From positions 45,691 through 109,690 of the forward strand of contig NZ_JAPFPY010000022.1 in assembly GCF_026240945.1 (NCBI RefSeq): DNA of 64,000 nucleotides, written 5' to 3'. This document shows, piece by piece, positions 24,473 to 32,919 of the stretch. A program made the translations under genes and the position numbers. This DNA comes from Mycolicibacterium sp. J2. GTDB taxonomy: Bacteria; Actinomycetota; Actinomycetes; Mycobacteriales; Mycobacteriaceae. The notes beneath the pieces are model-generated. The model was given only the letters and a program-made list of their open reading frames with translations, did no database searches and was not told the DNA's origin. How positions within the stretch are numbered: position 1 is the stretch's first letter; each line of letters opens with the position of its first letter.

Positions 24473-24483
24473 TGTGACTCACA
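24473..24483. promoter_or_regulatory. Palindrome upstream of DUF485/symporter operon
   Basis: TGTGA-C-TCACA is a palindrome with 5-base arms located 54-64 bases before the GTG at 24538. The half-sites look like CRP half-sites, but the one-base spacer does not fit the six-base spacer of mycobacterial CRP. I therefore list it only as a possible operator. Confidence 0.3.
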
Positions 24484-24537
24484 TCTCATTTAGGTTCGAC
24501 TCCAAGCTGGTTCACAGTCGACCTCAAGGAGTCACCG

Positions 24538-24888
24538 GTGCCCACAACCGACAGTCCACCCGCCCACTCGGGCGCTGATTTCGTGCACGTGCAAGACAGC
24601 CCCGAGTTCCAGGAGCTGCGCAGTAAGCTGCGTCGCTTCGTCTTCCCGATGACGGCGTTCTTTCTCATCTGGTACGGGCTCTACGTGGTGCTGGGCGCCT
24701 TCGCGCACGACTTCATGGCCACCAAGGTGTTCGGCAACGTCAACGTCGGGTTGCTGCTCGGCCTGGGACAGTTCGTCACCACCTTCCTGATCACCGGCAT
24801 CTACGTCAGGTTCGCCAACCGTGAGCTGGATCCGCGGGCCGCGGCCATCCGGGAGCGGCTTGAAGGCAAGGAAGGCGCAGCACAGTGA
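24538..24888 (+). CDS. DUF485-family membrane protein
   Basis: This 116-residue DUF485 protein has the typical SPEFQELRSKLRRFVFPMTAFFLIWYGLYVV segment spanning the first helix, with a second helix at about 75-95 (QFVTTFLITGIYVRFANREL). Proteins of this kind sit directly before acetate-type symporters. The start is the GTG at 24538, after AAGGA. Its stop overlaps the symporter start (GTGA at 24885-24888). It is probably an accessory subunit or membrane-insertion partner of ActP, as inferred from conserved gene order. Confidence 0.88.
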   Translation: MPTTDSPPAHSGADFVHVQDSPEFQELRSKLRRFVFPMTAFFLIWYGLYVVLGAFAHDFMATKVFGNVNVGLLLGLGQFVTTFLITGIYVRFANRELDPRAAAIRERLEGKEGAAQ

Positions 24889-26516
24889 CCACCCTTGTCG
24901 CCGCGGCCGCCTCGGTGGGGAACTCGGTCGCCAATATCGCCATCTTCGGCCTGTTCGTCGCCGTCACCATGTACGTCGTGATCCGGGCCAGTGGCAACAA
25001 CAAGTCCGCCGACCAGTTCTTCACCGGTGGCCGCGCCTTCTCGGGGCCGCAGAACGGCATCGCCATCGCCGGCGACTACCTCTCTGCGGCCAGCTTCCTC
25101 GGTATTGCCGGCGCGATCGCCGTCTACGGCTACGACGGCTTCCTGTACTCCATCGGCTTCCTGGTGGCCTGGCTGGTGGCGCTGCTGCTGGTGGCTGAAC
25201 TGCTGCGTAACACCGGCCGGTTCACCATGGCCGACGTACTGAGCTTCCGGCTCAAGCAGCGCCCGGTCCGGCTGGCGGCGGCCACCACGACGTTGACGGT
25301 GTCGCTGTTCTACCTGCTGGCCCAGATGGCCGGCGCCGGCGGCCTGGTGGCCCTGCTGCTCAACGTGCACAGCAGGGCGGGCCAGTCGCTGGTGATCGCC
25401 GTCGTCGGCATCTTGATGATCGTCTACGTTCTGGTCGGCGGGATGAAGGGCACCACCTGGGTGCAGATCATCAAGGCCGTGCTGCTGATCACCGGTGCCG
25501 CCCTGATGACCGTCATGGTGCTGGCCAAGTTCGGGTTGAACTTCTCCGAGATCCTCGGTGCCGCGCAGTCCGCCGTCTCCGACGCCACCACCAAGGGTGT
25601 TTCCAGCCGGGACGTGCTCGCTCCCGGCGCCCAGTACGGCGGCTCCACGGAATCGAAGATCAACTTCCTGTCGCTGGGCCTGGCGCTCGTGCTGGGCACC
25701 GCGGGCCTGCCGCACGTGCTGATGCGCTTCTACACCGTGCCGACCGCCAAGGAAGCCCGCCGCTCGGTGGTGTGGGCCATCGCGTTGATCGGTGCGTTCT
25801 ACCTGTTCACCCTGGTGCTGGGTTACGGCGCCGCGGCCATCGTCGGACCGGATCGGATCCTGTCGGCTGCCGGCGGGCAGAACTCGGCGGCCCCGCTGCT
25901 GGCCCTGGAACTCGGTGGCGTGGTGCTGCTGGGCATCATCTCCGCGGTCGCGTTCGCGACCATTCTCGCGGTGGTTGCGGGGCTGACCATCACGGCGTCG
26001 GCGTCGTTCGCCCATGACGTCTACGCGTCGGTGTGGAAGAAACACCACGTGACCGAGGAGGAGCAGGTCAAGGTGTCCCGGATCACCGCGGTGGTACTCG
26101 GGCTGGTCGCCATCGGGTTGGGCATCCTGGCCAACGGGCAGAACATCGCCTTCCTGGTGGCGCTGGCCTTCGCGGTGGCCGCCGCGGCCAACCTGCCCAC
26201 CATCGTGTACTCGCTGTACTGGCGCCGGTTCAACACCCGCGGCGCGCTGTGGAGCATGTACGGCGGGCTGATCTCGACCATCGTGCTGATCGTCTTCTCC
26301 CCCGCCGTCTCGGGCTCCAAGACCGCGATGATCCCCGGTGCCGATTTCGCGTGGTTCCCGCTGGCCAATCCCGGCATCGTGTCCATCCCGCTGGCGTTCC
26401 TGCTGGGCATCGTCGGCACCCTGACCTCGTCGGACCGGGGCAATCCGGAGGTCAACGCCGAGATGGAGGTGCGTTCGCTCACCGGTGTCGGTGCTGAGAA
26501 GGCTGTCATGCACTAA
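24885..26516 (+). CDS. actP: Cation/acetate symporter (SSS family)
   Basis: This 543-residue ActP-type symporter has about 13 predicted membrane helices. Family landmarks are GDYLSAASFLGIAGAIAVYG near the N-terminus, ADVLSFRLKQRPVR, GTAGLPHVLMRFYTVP and an ASASFAHDVYASVWKK segment before the last helices. It would import acetate and related short monocarboxylates with sodium. The DUF485 gene immediately upstream matches the yjcH-actP order of other bacteria. It is 18 bases from the downstream MFS gene, so cotranscription is possible. Confidence 0.86.
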   Translation: MTTLVAAAASVGNSVANIAIFGLFVAVTMYVVIRASGNNKSADQFFTGGRAFSGPQNGIAIAGDYLSAASFLGIAGAIAVYGYDGFLYSIGFLVAWLVALLLVAELLRNTGRFTMADVLSFRLKQRPVRLAAATTTLTVSLFYLLAQMAGAGGLVALLLNVHSRAGQSLVIAVVGILMIVYVLVGGMKGTTWVQIIKAVLLITGAALMTVMVLAKFGLNFSEILGAAQSAVSDATTKGVSSRDVLAPGAQYGGSTESKINFLSLGLALVLGTAGLPHVLMRFYTVPTAKEARRSVVWAIALIGAFYLFTLVLGYGAAAIVGPDRILSAAGGQNSAAPLLALELGGVVLLGIISAVAFATILAVVAGLTITASASFAHDVYASVWKKHHVTEEEQVKVSRITAVVLGLVAIGLGILANGQNIAFLVALAFAVAAAANLPTIVYSLYWRRFNTRGALWSMYGGLISTIVLIVFSPAVSGSKTAMIPGADFAWFPLANPGIVSIPLAFLLGIVGTLTSSDRGNPEVNAEMEVRSLTGVGAEKAVMH

Positions 26517-26534
26517 ATCGGGTATGGATTACCC

Positions 26535-27746
26535 ATGGCGGCGGCGGCGTTGTTCACCCGAGTGAGCACCCGCCGCCGTCTGGCTTTTCCGCTGCTGGCC
26601 TTCGCGTTCGCCGCCGTGATGCTCGGCACCACGTTGCCGACGCCGATGTACGCGCTGTACGCCGACCAGATGCACTTTGCAGTCCTGACCACCACCATCG
26701 TGTTCGCGGCCTACGCCGTCGGTGTGCTTGGCGCGCTGCTGGTCTTCGGCCGCTGGTCCGACGCGATCGGGCGGCGCCCGGTCCTGCTTGGCGGCATCGT
26801 CTTCGCGCTGGCCAGCGCCGTGGTGTTCATCGTCGCCGACAGCGTTGCGGTGCTGCTGGTGGGACGCCTGCTCTCGGGGCTTTCGGCGGGCGTTTTCACC
26901 GGGACCGCCACCGCGGCGGTCGTCGAGGCGCTGCCCGCCGCCGAACGGGAGCGGGCCGCCACCGTCGCCACCATCGCCAACGTCGGTGGCCTCGGTAGTG
27001 GCCCCGTGCTGGCCGGACTGCTGGTGCAGTACGTCCCGCACCCGCTGGTGGTGCCGTTCGTCGTGCACATTGTGCTGATGGCCCTGGCATTGGTGGCGGT
27101 GCTGATCGCCCCGGAAACCTCGGACCGCACCGGCCGCATCGGCTTCCAGCGGTTGTCCATTCCCGCCGAGGCGCGCGCCGTGTTTCTGACCGCCGCCACC
27201 GCGGCGTTCGCCGGTTTTGCCGTGATGGGGTTGTTCACCTCGGTGGCGCCGGCGTTCGTGGCCAACGTGGCGGGCATCGGGAACCATGCCGTCGGCGGCG
27301 CGGTCGCGGCGTCGATCTTCGCCGCGTCGGCGCTGGCACAGCTGCTGGGCCGACGGATCCCCCCGGCGCGTGCGGTCGCGGCGGGGTGCGCCACCTTGGT
27401 GGTCGGCATGGTGGTTTTGTCTGTGGCGCTGCGACTTTCGTCACTGGCCGGCATTCTGGTGGCGGCGTTGATTGCCGGCGCCGGACAGGGCATCAGCTTC
27501 AGCCGGGGCCTGGCCGCCGTGGTCGAGCAGGTTCCGGCCGACCGCCGAGCCGAGGTCAGCTCAACCTATTTCGTGGTGGCGTACGTAGCGATCTCGCTGC
27601 CCGTGGTGGGCGCGGGCCTGGCCGCGCACGCATGGGGGCTGCGCACCGCCGGCGAGGTGTTCGCGGCGGCGGTTGGGGTGCTGGCCGCGCTGTGCCTGGC
27701 GGCGATCCTGGTCCAGGAGCGCCGGGGCGCCCCCGCCAACGTGTGA
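26535..27746 (+). CDS. MFS transporter
   Basis: This 403-residue major facilitator protein has 12 predicted helices. The cytoplasmic loop 2-3 motif is present as FGRWSDAIGRRPVLLGG near residues 70-86, and loop 8-9 is LLGRRIPPARAV. It resembles drug or small-molecule exporters of the 12-helix type without giving the substrate. Just before its ATG, GGGTA-TGGAT-TACCC (26520-26534) can form a small hairpin over the ribosome-binding region. A strong terminator follows at 27749. Confidence 0.82.
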   Translation: MAAAALFTRVSTRRRLAFPLLAFAFAAVMLGTTLPTPMYALYADQMHFAVLTTTIVFAAYAVGVLGALLVFGRWSDAIGRRPVLLGGIVFALASAVVFIVADSVAVLLVGRLLSGLSAGVFTGTATAAVVEALPAAERERAATVATIANVGGLGSGPVLAGLLVQYVPHPLVVPFVVHIVLMALALVAVLIAPETSDRTGRIGFQRLSIPAEARAVFLTAATAAFAGFAVMGLFTSVAPAFVANVAGIGNHAVGGAVAASIFAASALAQLLGRRIPPARAVAAGCATLVVGMVVLSVALRLSSLAGILVAALIAGAGQGISFSRGLAAVVEQVPADRRAEVSSTYFVVAYVAISLPVVGAGLAAHAWGLRTAGEVFAAAVGVLAALCLAAILVQERRGAPANV

Positions 27747-27748
27747 TG

Positions 27749-27789
27749 TGTGGAGCCGCAGCCGCACTGAGTCCGGTTGCGTCTCCACA
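27749..27789. terminator. Hairpin terminator after MFS gene
   Basis: TGTGGAG (27749-27755) pairs with CTCCACA (27783-27789), and the inner CGCAGCCG / CGGTTGCG continues the stem, for about 15 pairs with one mismatch. It starts three bases after the MFS stop. No long T run follows, as is common in mycobacteria. Confidence 0.6.
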
Positions 27790-27854
27790 AATAACCGAGA
27801 ATGTGAGTGGTTCTACTCAGGCGGCACCGGGTGCGCCCGGCTTAGCGTCGAGCC

Positions 27855-29123
27855 ATGCCCGTGACCACGTTTCCCTCCGTCACCGAGGTCGCCGCCGCCA
27901 CCCCGCCCGACCGCGATCGCGCCGTCGACGTCATCCGCATCGTGTCGTTGCTCGGCGTGATCGCCGGGCACACGCTGATGGCCACCAGCATCATCACCGA
28001 CGAGGTGTTCCATTGGGACAACCTGCTCACCACCTCGGTCGTCTTCCAGGCGCTCACCTGGGTGTTCCAGATCATGCCGCTGTTCTTCTTCGCCGGGGTG
28101 GCCGCGACGGTGCAGACGTATCAAGGTGATTGGGGCGGCTGGCTGTTGAAGCGCTGCACCAGGTTGTACCGGCCGGTGTTCTACTACCTGGCGTTCTGGG
28201 CGGTCGCGCTGCTGGTGCTGCACCGCATGGTCCCGGTGCACGTCTACGAGCCGATCGCCGGCATCTCGACCCAACTGTTGTGGTTCCTGGGCGCGTATGT
28301 CCTTGTGCTGGCGGCCGTTCCGCTGCTGTCCCGGATCACGACCACCGCCCGGCTGGCCGGTGCGGTGGCCGTTGGCTACGGGTTCGTCGCGGTGGTCGAT
28401 GCGGTGCGCCTCACCGCCCTGGGGCTGGGCTGGTTGGGCTATGCGAACCTGTCGGTGTGGTTGTTGCCCGGCCTGTTCGGCGTGGCCTACCGGCGCGGCC
28501 TGCTGCGCCCACCGGGTGCCGCCGTGCTGGCGGTGACGATGCTGGCCGCCAATCTGGCCTTGCTGCGGTTCGGGCCGTACGAGTTGAGTCTGGTCGGCAT
28601 CGAAGGACAACGGCTCAAGAACATGACGCCGCCCTCGCTGCTGCTGGCCGGGCACGCAATCATGATGTGCGCCTTCGCCATCGCCGCGGCGCCCGCGATC
28701 ACACGGTGGGCGACGCGGCCCCGGGTGTGGTGGCTGACGGCGATCGGCAACAGCGGAGCGATGACGTTGTACCTGTGGCATATGCCGGCGCTGCTGGGCA
28801 TGCATCTGCTGTTCGACCGTCTCGGCCTGCCCCGCTACCCCGGACAACCGCATTTCCTCGCGCTGAGCATCGCGCAGCTGGTGATCATGGCCGTCTTGGT
28901 CGCTGCGGTCTTCGTGGCGCTGCGCCCGCTGGAGAACGATCCGCTGCCCCATTGGGACGGCGGCAGGGTCACCGCCACGCGCAGTACCGCGGTGGGGTCG
29001 TTGCTCTGCGTCGCCGGTGCCGCCACCCTGGCCTCGGTCGGCTGGGGGCTGAAGGGGCCCGGCGTGCTGTGCTTGGCGGTGCTGATCAGCGCGTTGGTGG
29101 CAGCACGCAGCCTGGCCCGCTAA
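27855..29123 (+). CDS. Membrane acyltransferase (acyltransferase-3 family)
   Basis: This 422-residue integral membrane protein has about ten helices and the acyltransferase-3 N-terminal pattern DRAVDVIRIVSLLGVIAGHTLM, including the Arg and His used by O-acetyl and O-acyl transferases of cell-surface glycans and antibiotics. The acceptor is unknown. It starts at the ATG at 27855. Its TAA stop overlaps the stop of the convergent DUF5302 gene within four bases. Confidence 0.84.
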   Translation: MPVTTFPSVTEVAAATPPDRDRAVDVIRIVSLLGVIAGHTLMATSIITDEVFHWDNLLTTSVVFQALTWVFQIMPLFFFAGVAATVQTYQGDWGGWLLKRCTRLYRPVFYYLAFWAVALLVLHRMVPVHVYEPIAGISTQLLWFLGAYVLVLAAVPLLSRITTTARLAGAVAVGYGFVAVVDAVRLTALGLGWLGYANLSVWLLPGLFGVAYRRGLLRPPGAAVLAVTMLAANLALLRFGPYELSLVGIEGQRLKNMTPPSLLLAGHAIMMCAFAIAAAPAITRWATRPRVWWLTAIGNSGAMTLYLWHMPALLGMHLLFDRLGLPRYPGQPHFLALSIAQLVIMAVLVAAVFVALRPLENDPLPHWDGGRVTATRSTAVGSLLCVAGAATLASVGWGLKGPGVLCLAVLISALVAARSLAR

Positions 29124-29290
29124 CCGCTCTTGCGGCGGAACTCCCGGCGATTCTCCACGGCGCCGTGGGCGCGGGACTGCTTGCGACCGCCGTCGGTGTG
29201 CGCCGCACCCGTCGCCGATTGCGCCTTCTTACGTTCCAACGCCTCCCGGAACTTGCGCTTGGTGTCGTCCTCTTCCGGTTTCTCGGCCAT
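29120..29290 (-). CDS. DUF5302-family small protein
   Basis: A 56-residue highly charged protein is encoded on the complement from an ATG at 29290 to a TAG at 29120. It begins MAEKPEEDDTKRKFREALE, continues with RKKAQS and GGRKQSRAHG, and ends REFRRKSG. This is the pattern of DUF5302, a small actinobacterial protein of unknown function, probably disordered. The stop codon overlaps the TAA of the convergent acyltransferase gene. Confidence 0.8.
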   Translation of the reverse strand: MAEKPEEDDTKRKFREALERKKAQSATGAAHTDGGRKQSRAHGAVENRREFRRKSG

Positions 29291-29319
29291 ACGCAGAGCC
29301 TATCCGAGAGCCGGCCGAT

Positions 29320-29763
29320 TCAGCGCAGTCCCGGTGGCATCCCGTACAGGTGGGAGATCGGGATGGTGAGCAGCACCCTGCGGTCGTCGACCATCGCCCT
29401 GCGGTAGTCGTCCCAATCCGGGTGCTCACCGGCGATGTTGCGGTACAAGGCAATCAGGGCCTCGACGGTCTCGTCGTGCGGATCGGCCGCCGGCGGGGTC
29501 AGGATGGCGTCACCCTCGGCGACCGCGTAGGCCCACCCGTCATCGGAGCTGACATGCAGTGATGCCCGCGGGTCGCGCCGCAGGTTGCGGGTCTTGGCCC
29601 GCGGCTCGGTGATCGACACCTGGAGGGCGACCGCGCGTGGGTCGAAATAATAGGACACGTTGGACAGCTGCGGTCGGCCGTCGGATTTGATCGTCGCCAA
29701 CACCCCCAGCGAGTTCCCACTGATCAGCGCCAACAGCTTGTCATCGAACACCAAACGGCCCAT
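29320..29763 (-). CDS. Rv1155-like F420-binding PPOX-family protein
   Basis: This 147-residue split-barrel protein has MGRLVFDDKLLALISGNSLG at the start, ATIKSDGRPQLSNVSYYFD, AKTRNLRRDPRASLHV and a C-terminal PISHLYGMPPGLR. These match M. tuberculosis Rv1155 very closely in length and sequence as I remember it. Rv1155 binds coenzyme F420 and belongs to the flavin/deazaflavin oxidoreductase superfamily, and its substrate is not settled. The gene lies 29 bases from the DUF5302 gene and diverges from the DUF1697 gene. Confidence 0.88.
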   Translation of the reverse strand: MGRLVFDDKLLALISGNSLGVLATIKSDGRPQLSNVSYYFDPRAVALQVSITEPRAKTRNLRRDPRASLHVSSDDGWAYAVAEGDAILTPPAADPHDETVEALIALYRNIAGEHPDWDDYRRAMVDDRRVLLTIPISHLYGMPPGLR

Positions 29764-29844
29764 GCGACGAGGGTACGTCGATACCATCGAGACGATGACC
29801 GCTCTGCCCAGGATTGCCCCGTCGCCGACGCAGGAGCCCGCCCG

Positions 29845-30360
29845 GTGACGAGGTACGCCGCCTTCCTGCGCGGGGTCAACGTCGGCGGGGTGAATCTGAA
29901 GATGGCCGAGGTGGCCAAGGTGTTCACCGACGCCGGCTTCGACAACGTCAAGACGGTGTTGGCGACCGGAAATGTGTTGCTGGACAGCACCTCCGGAGCC
30001 AAAAAGGTGCGCAGCACCGCAGAGGCCGCGTTGCGGCAGGCGTTCGGGTACGACGCCTGGGTGCTGGTCTACGACCTCGACACGCTGCGCGACATCAGCG
30101 CCGACTACCCGTTCGAACGCGACGTGCCCGAGCACCACTCCTATGTCACCTTCGTCAGCGACGACGCGGTGCTCGACGAGCTCGCCGGCTTGGCGGCCGA
30201 TGCCGGCGAGACGGCCGCGCGCGGTGACGGTGTCCTGTACTGGCAGGTGGCTCGTTCGTCGACGCTGGACTCCGCGATCGGCAAGACCATGGGCAAGAAG
30301 CGCTACAAATCGTCCACCACCACCCGCAACCTGCGCACGCTGGACAAAGTGCTGCGCTGA
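29845..30360 (+). CDS. DUF1697-family protein
   Basis: This 171-residue protein has the DUF1697 signature: AAFLRGVNVGGVNLKMAEV at the start, ATGNVLLDST, and TTTRNLRTLDKVL at the end. The family is widespread in actinobacteria and firmicutes with no established function. The GTG at 29845 is used. A methyltransferase gene follows 25 bases downstream on the same strand. Confidence 0.85.
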   Translation: MTRYAAFLRGVNVGGVNLKMAEVAKVFTDAGFDNVKTVLATGNVLLDSTSGAKKVRSTAEAALRQAFGYDAWVLVYDLDTLRDISADYPFERDVPEHHSYVTFVSDDAVLDELAGLAADAGETAARGDGVLYWQVARSSTLDSAIGKTMGKKRYKSSTTTRNLRTLDKVLR

Positions 30361-30385
30361 TCCGGCCCTGGGTAGATTCGGATAC

Positions 30386-31249
30386 GTGACTTCGGAGAAG
30401 ATCGACGGCTCCGCCTTGACCGGGGTGTCCGAGACGGCACTGTTGACGCTGCAGGTTCGGGCGAACGAGGCGCGCAGGCCCGACGCGATCCTCGACGATC
30501 CGGTGGCGATCGCGCTCGCCGACGCCATCGATTTCGACTTCGCCAAGTTCGGCCCGTCCCGGCGGCAGGACATGGCACTGCGCGCGCTCACCTTCGACGC
30601 CGCCACCCGCGCCTATCTTCGCGATCATCCGGAGGCCACCGTCGTCGCGCTCGCCGAAGGACTGCAAACCAGTTTCTACCGCATCGACAACTCCGGTGTC
30701 GGCAACCGATTCCGTTGGCTCACCGTCGATCTGCCACCGATCGTGGCGCTGCGCGAGAGGCTGCTACCGCCATCGGACCGGGTTCAGACGTGCGCGCAGT
30801 CGGCACTGGACTACAGCTGGATGGATCAGGTCGGAGCCGCTGCGGCGGCGACATCGAGCTCAGACCCCGACGACGGTGTCTTCATCACCGCCGAAGGGCT
30901 GTTGATGTACCTGCAGCCCGAGGAGGCACTCGGCTTGATCACCGCCTGTGCGCAGCGGTTCCCGGGTGGGCAGATGATGTTCGACCTGCCGCCGCACTGG
31001 TTTGCCTGGGGTTCCCGCAACGGGTTGCTGCGGCCGTCGTTGCGCTACCGGGTGCCGCCGATGCCGTTCAGCCTGTCGGTCGCCCAGGCTGCGGAGTTGG
31101 CCACCACGATCCCCGGTGTCCGCGCCGTGCATGATGTCCCGCTGCAGCCGGGGCGTGGCCGGGTGCTCAACACCCTCATCTGGGCCGCGCACCGACTTCC
31201 GCTGCTGGATTCGCTGCGCGGGGTGACCACGCTGCTCGAGTTCGGCTAG
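30386..31249 (+). CDS. LCM-type SAM-dependent methyltransferase
   Basis: This 287-residue protein is of the leucine carboxyl methyltransferase-like (PPM) group that is abundant in mycobacteria. Recognisable parts are LTGVSETALLTLQVRANEARR, a VVALAEGLQTSFYR segment in place of the SAM-binding GxGLDTR motif, VDLPPIVALR and ITAEGLLMYL. M. tuberculosis has an O-methyltransferase gene (omt, Rv1153c) at the equivalent place, which may be the counterpart. The GTG at 30386 gives the expected N-terminus. The methyl acceptor is unknown. Its stop and that of the convergent monooxygenase share CTAG. Confidence 0.82.
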   Translation: MTSEKIDGSALTGVSETALLTLQVRANEARRPDAILDDPVAIALADAIDFDFAKFGPSRRQDMALRALTFDAATRAYLRDHPEATVVALAEGLQTSFYRIDNSGVGNRFRWLTVDLPPIVALRERLLPPSDRVQTCAQSALDYSWMDQVGAAAAATSSSDPDDGVFITAEGLLMYLQPEEALGLITACAQRFPGGQMMFDLPPHWFAWGSRNGLLRPSLRYRVPPMPFSLSVAQAAELATTIPGVRAVHDVPLQPGRGRVLNTLIWAAHRLPLLDSLRGVTTLLEFG

Positions 31250-32820
31250 CTGGTCTGGGCGAGCGGAGCGACGGGAGATGAACCCTGGGCGAGCGGAGCG
31301 ACGGGAGATAAACCCTGGGCGAGCGGAGCGACGGGAGATAAATCCCGGGCGGGCTCCAACGCGGTAACGCTGGCACTGAACCGCAGGTTCGGGTCGGTCA
31401 CCGGCCCGTTGCGCAGTGTCTCGGCGTCGGCGGTGTAATTCATCGTCATCTGCCACGGGCCGCTCACGCCCTGGCGGGGCAGCTCGGCAGCACTGCGGCT
31501 GATATACCCGGCACCGAAGTCGATCAACGGCAGCGTCGTCATGGCCGGGTCGCTGAATTCCGGGCGAACCGCGTCGAAACCGTTGGCGTCCATATAGGAC
31601 AGCAATCGGCAGAAGTGCTCGCACAACAGCCCGACCTTGAGCGTCCACGACGAGTTGGTGTAGCCGAACGCGAAGGCGAAATTGGGCACGCCGGAGAGCA
31701 TGATGCCTTTGTAGGCAACGGTTTCCGCCGGGTTCACCGGCACCCCGTCCACGGTGAGCCGCATCCCGCCGAACAGTTGGACCTGCAAACCCGTTGCGGT
31801 GACGATGATGTCGGCGTCCAGCTCGCGGCCGGACTCCAGCTCGATACCGTGCTCGGTAAAGGTGGCGATGCGGTCGGTGACCACCGAGGCGCTGCCGTCG
31901 CTGAGAACTTTGAACAGGTCGGCGTCGGGCACTGCGCACAGCCGCTGGTCCCACGGGTTGTAGGTCGGGTTGAAGTGCTCGTCGACCGGATAGCCGGCGG
32001 GCAGCTGCTTGGTGTTGATGTACCGGATCAGCCTGCGCGCAACCTGCGGATACTTCTGGCAGAAGACGTAGACCGACCGCTGTTTGAAGATGTTCTTGCG
32101 CCGGGTCAGGGCGTACCCGCGTTTGTCGCCCAACAGTTTCTTGGCGGTGTTGGCGAAGCCGTCCTTGGCCGGGACCGGCATCACGTAGGTGGGCGAGCGC
32201 TGCAGCATGGTGACGTGACCGGCGGTCGGGGCCATCGCCGGGATCAACGTCACCGCCGTGGCACCGCTGCCGATCACGACGACCTTCTTGCCGGTGTAGT
32301 CCAAGTCTTGCGGCCAGTGCTGCGGATGCACCACCTGGCCGGTGAACCGCTCGCGGCCGGGGAACTGCGGGGTGTAGCCCTGGTCGTAGCGGTAGTAGCC
32401 GCCGGCACAGAACAGCCAGTTGGCGGAGATCTGGATCAGCTGGCCGTCGCGGTCGATATCGACCACCCAGCGCGAGTCCGCGCTGTTCCAGGCCGCGGCG
32501 AGCACCTTGTGGTGGAACCGGATCCGGCGGTCGATCCCGTTCTCGGCCACCGTCTCGCGCAGGTAGGCCAGGATCTTGTCGGCGGTGGCGATGGCGTGCT
32601 CGTCACGCCACGGTTTGAACTCGTAGCCGAAGGTGTGCAGGTCGGAATCCGACCGGATGCCGGGATAGCGGAACAGGTCCCAGGTGCCGCCGGTGGCGTC
32701 GCGCGCCTCGATGATGGCGTAGCTGCGGCCGGGGTGCTCCCGCTGCAAATAGTAGGCAGCGCCGATACCCGAAATGCCGGCGCCGACGATCAGCACGTCG
32801 AGGTGTTCGGTGTGAGTCAT
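31246..32820 (-). CDS. EthA/MymA-type flavin monooxygenase (Baeyer-Villiger family)
   Basis: This 524-residue flavoprotein has an FAD site (VGAGISGIGAAYYL), GGTWDLFRYPGIRSDSDL, the Baeyer-Villiger fingerprint FTGQVVHPQHWP, an NADPH site (VIGSGATAVTLIP) and YNPWDQRLCAVPDADLF. The whole pattern resembles mycobacterial EthA and MymA. It probably oxidises ketones or sulfides, and EthA-type enzymes activate thioamide drugs. I chose the ATG at 32820 because the protein then begins just before the FAD site. The last 30 residues are a repeat tail (three LSPVAPLAQG-like units) not found in EthA or MymA. A PucR-type regulator is divergent. Confidence 0.88.
   Translation of the reverse strand: MTHTEHLDVLIVGAGISGIGAAYYLQREHPGRSYAIIEARDATGGTWDLFRYPGIRSDSDLHTFGYEFKPWRDEHAIATADKILAYLRETVAENGIDRRIRFHHKVLAAAWNSADSRWVVDIDRDGQLIQISANWLFCAGGYYRYDQGYTPQFPGRERFTGQVVHPQHWPQDLDYTGKKVVVIGSGATAVTLIPAMAPTAGHVTMLQRSPTYVMPVPAKDGFANTAKKLLGDKRGYALTRRKNIFKQRSVYVFCQKYPQVARRLIRYINTKQLPAGYPVDEHFNPTYNPWDQRLCAVPDADLFKVLSDGSASVVTDRIATFTEHGIELESGRELDADIIVTATGLQVQLFGGMRLTVDGVPVNPAETVAYKGIMLSGVPNFAFAFGYTNSSWTLKVGLLCEHFCRLLSYMDANGFDAVRPEFSDPAMTTLPLIDFGAGYISRSAAELPRQGVSGPWQMTMNYTADAETLRNGPVTDPNLRFSASVTALEPARDLSPVAPLAQGLSPVAPLAQGSSPVAPLAQTS
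31255..31344. repeat. Three tandem 30-base repeats at the monooxygenase 3' end
   Basis: Three adjacent 30-base units start at 31255, 31285 and 31315, each containing GGGCGAGCGGAGCGACGGG and nearly identical. They lie in frame inside the C-terminus of the monooxygenase and end just before its stop. The same 19-base core is present at 38544-38562 in the MmpL gene, so it belongs to a dispersed family. Confidence 0.95.
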
Positions 32821-32886
32821 GTCTCTATGGTCCTCGGGCGTACCGGCCAGCCCTAGTCCATAACGCACTAGCTTTCCTCGTTTGAT

Positions 32887-32899
32887 GTGCAGTTTGCAC
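32887..32899. promoter_or_regulatory. Palindrome between monooxygenase and PucR genes
   Basis: GTGCA-GTT-TGCAC is a perfect inverted repeat of 5-base arms in the 99-base divergent spacer. It sits 21 bases before the PucR GTG and 67 bases before the monooxygenase ATG, a good place for the PucR-type regulator to control both genes. Confidence 0.45.
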
Positions 32900-32919
32900 C
32901 GCACCGTTAGGCTGGCGAG

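Noticed and set aside
24473..24483. CRP binding site before the DUF485 gene
   Set aside because: The arms resemble CRP half-sites but the spacer is one base instead of six, so I list it only as an unassigned palindrome.
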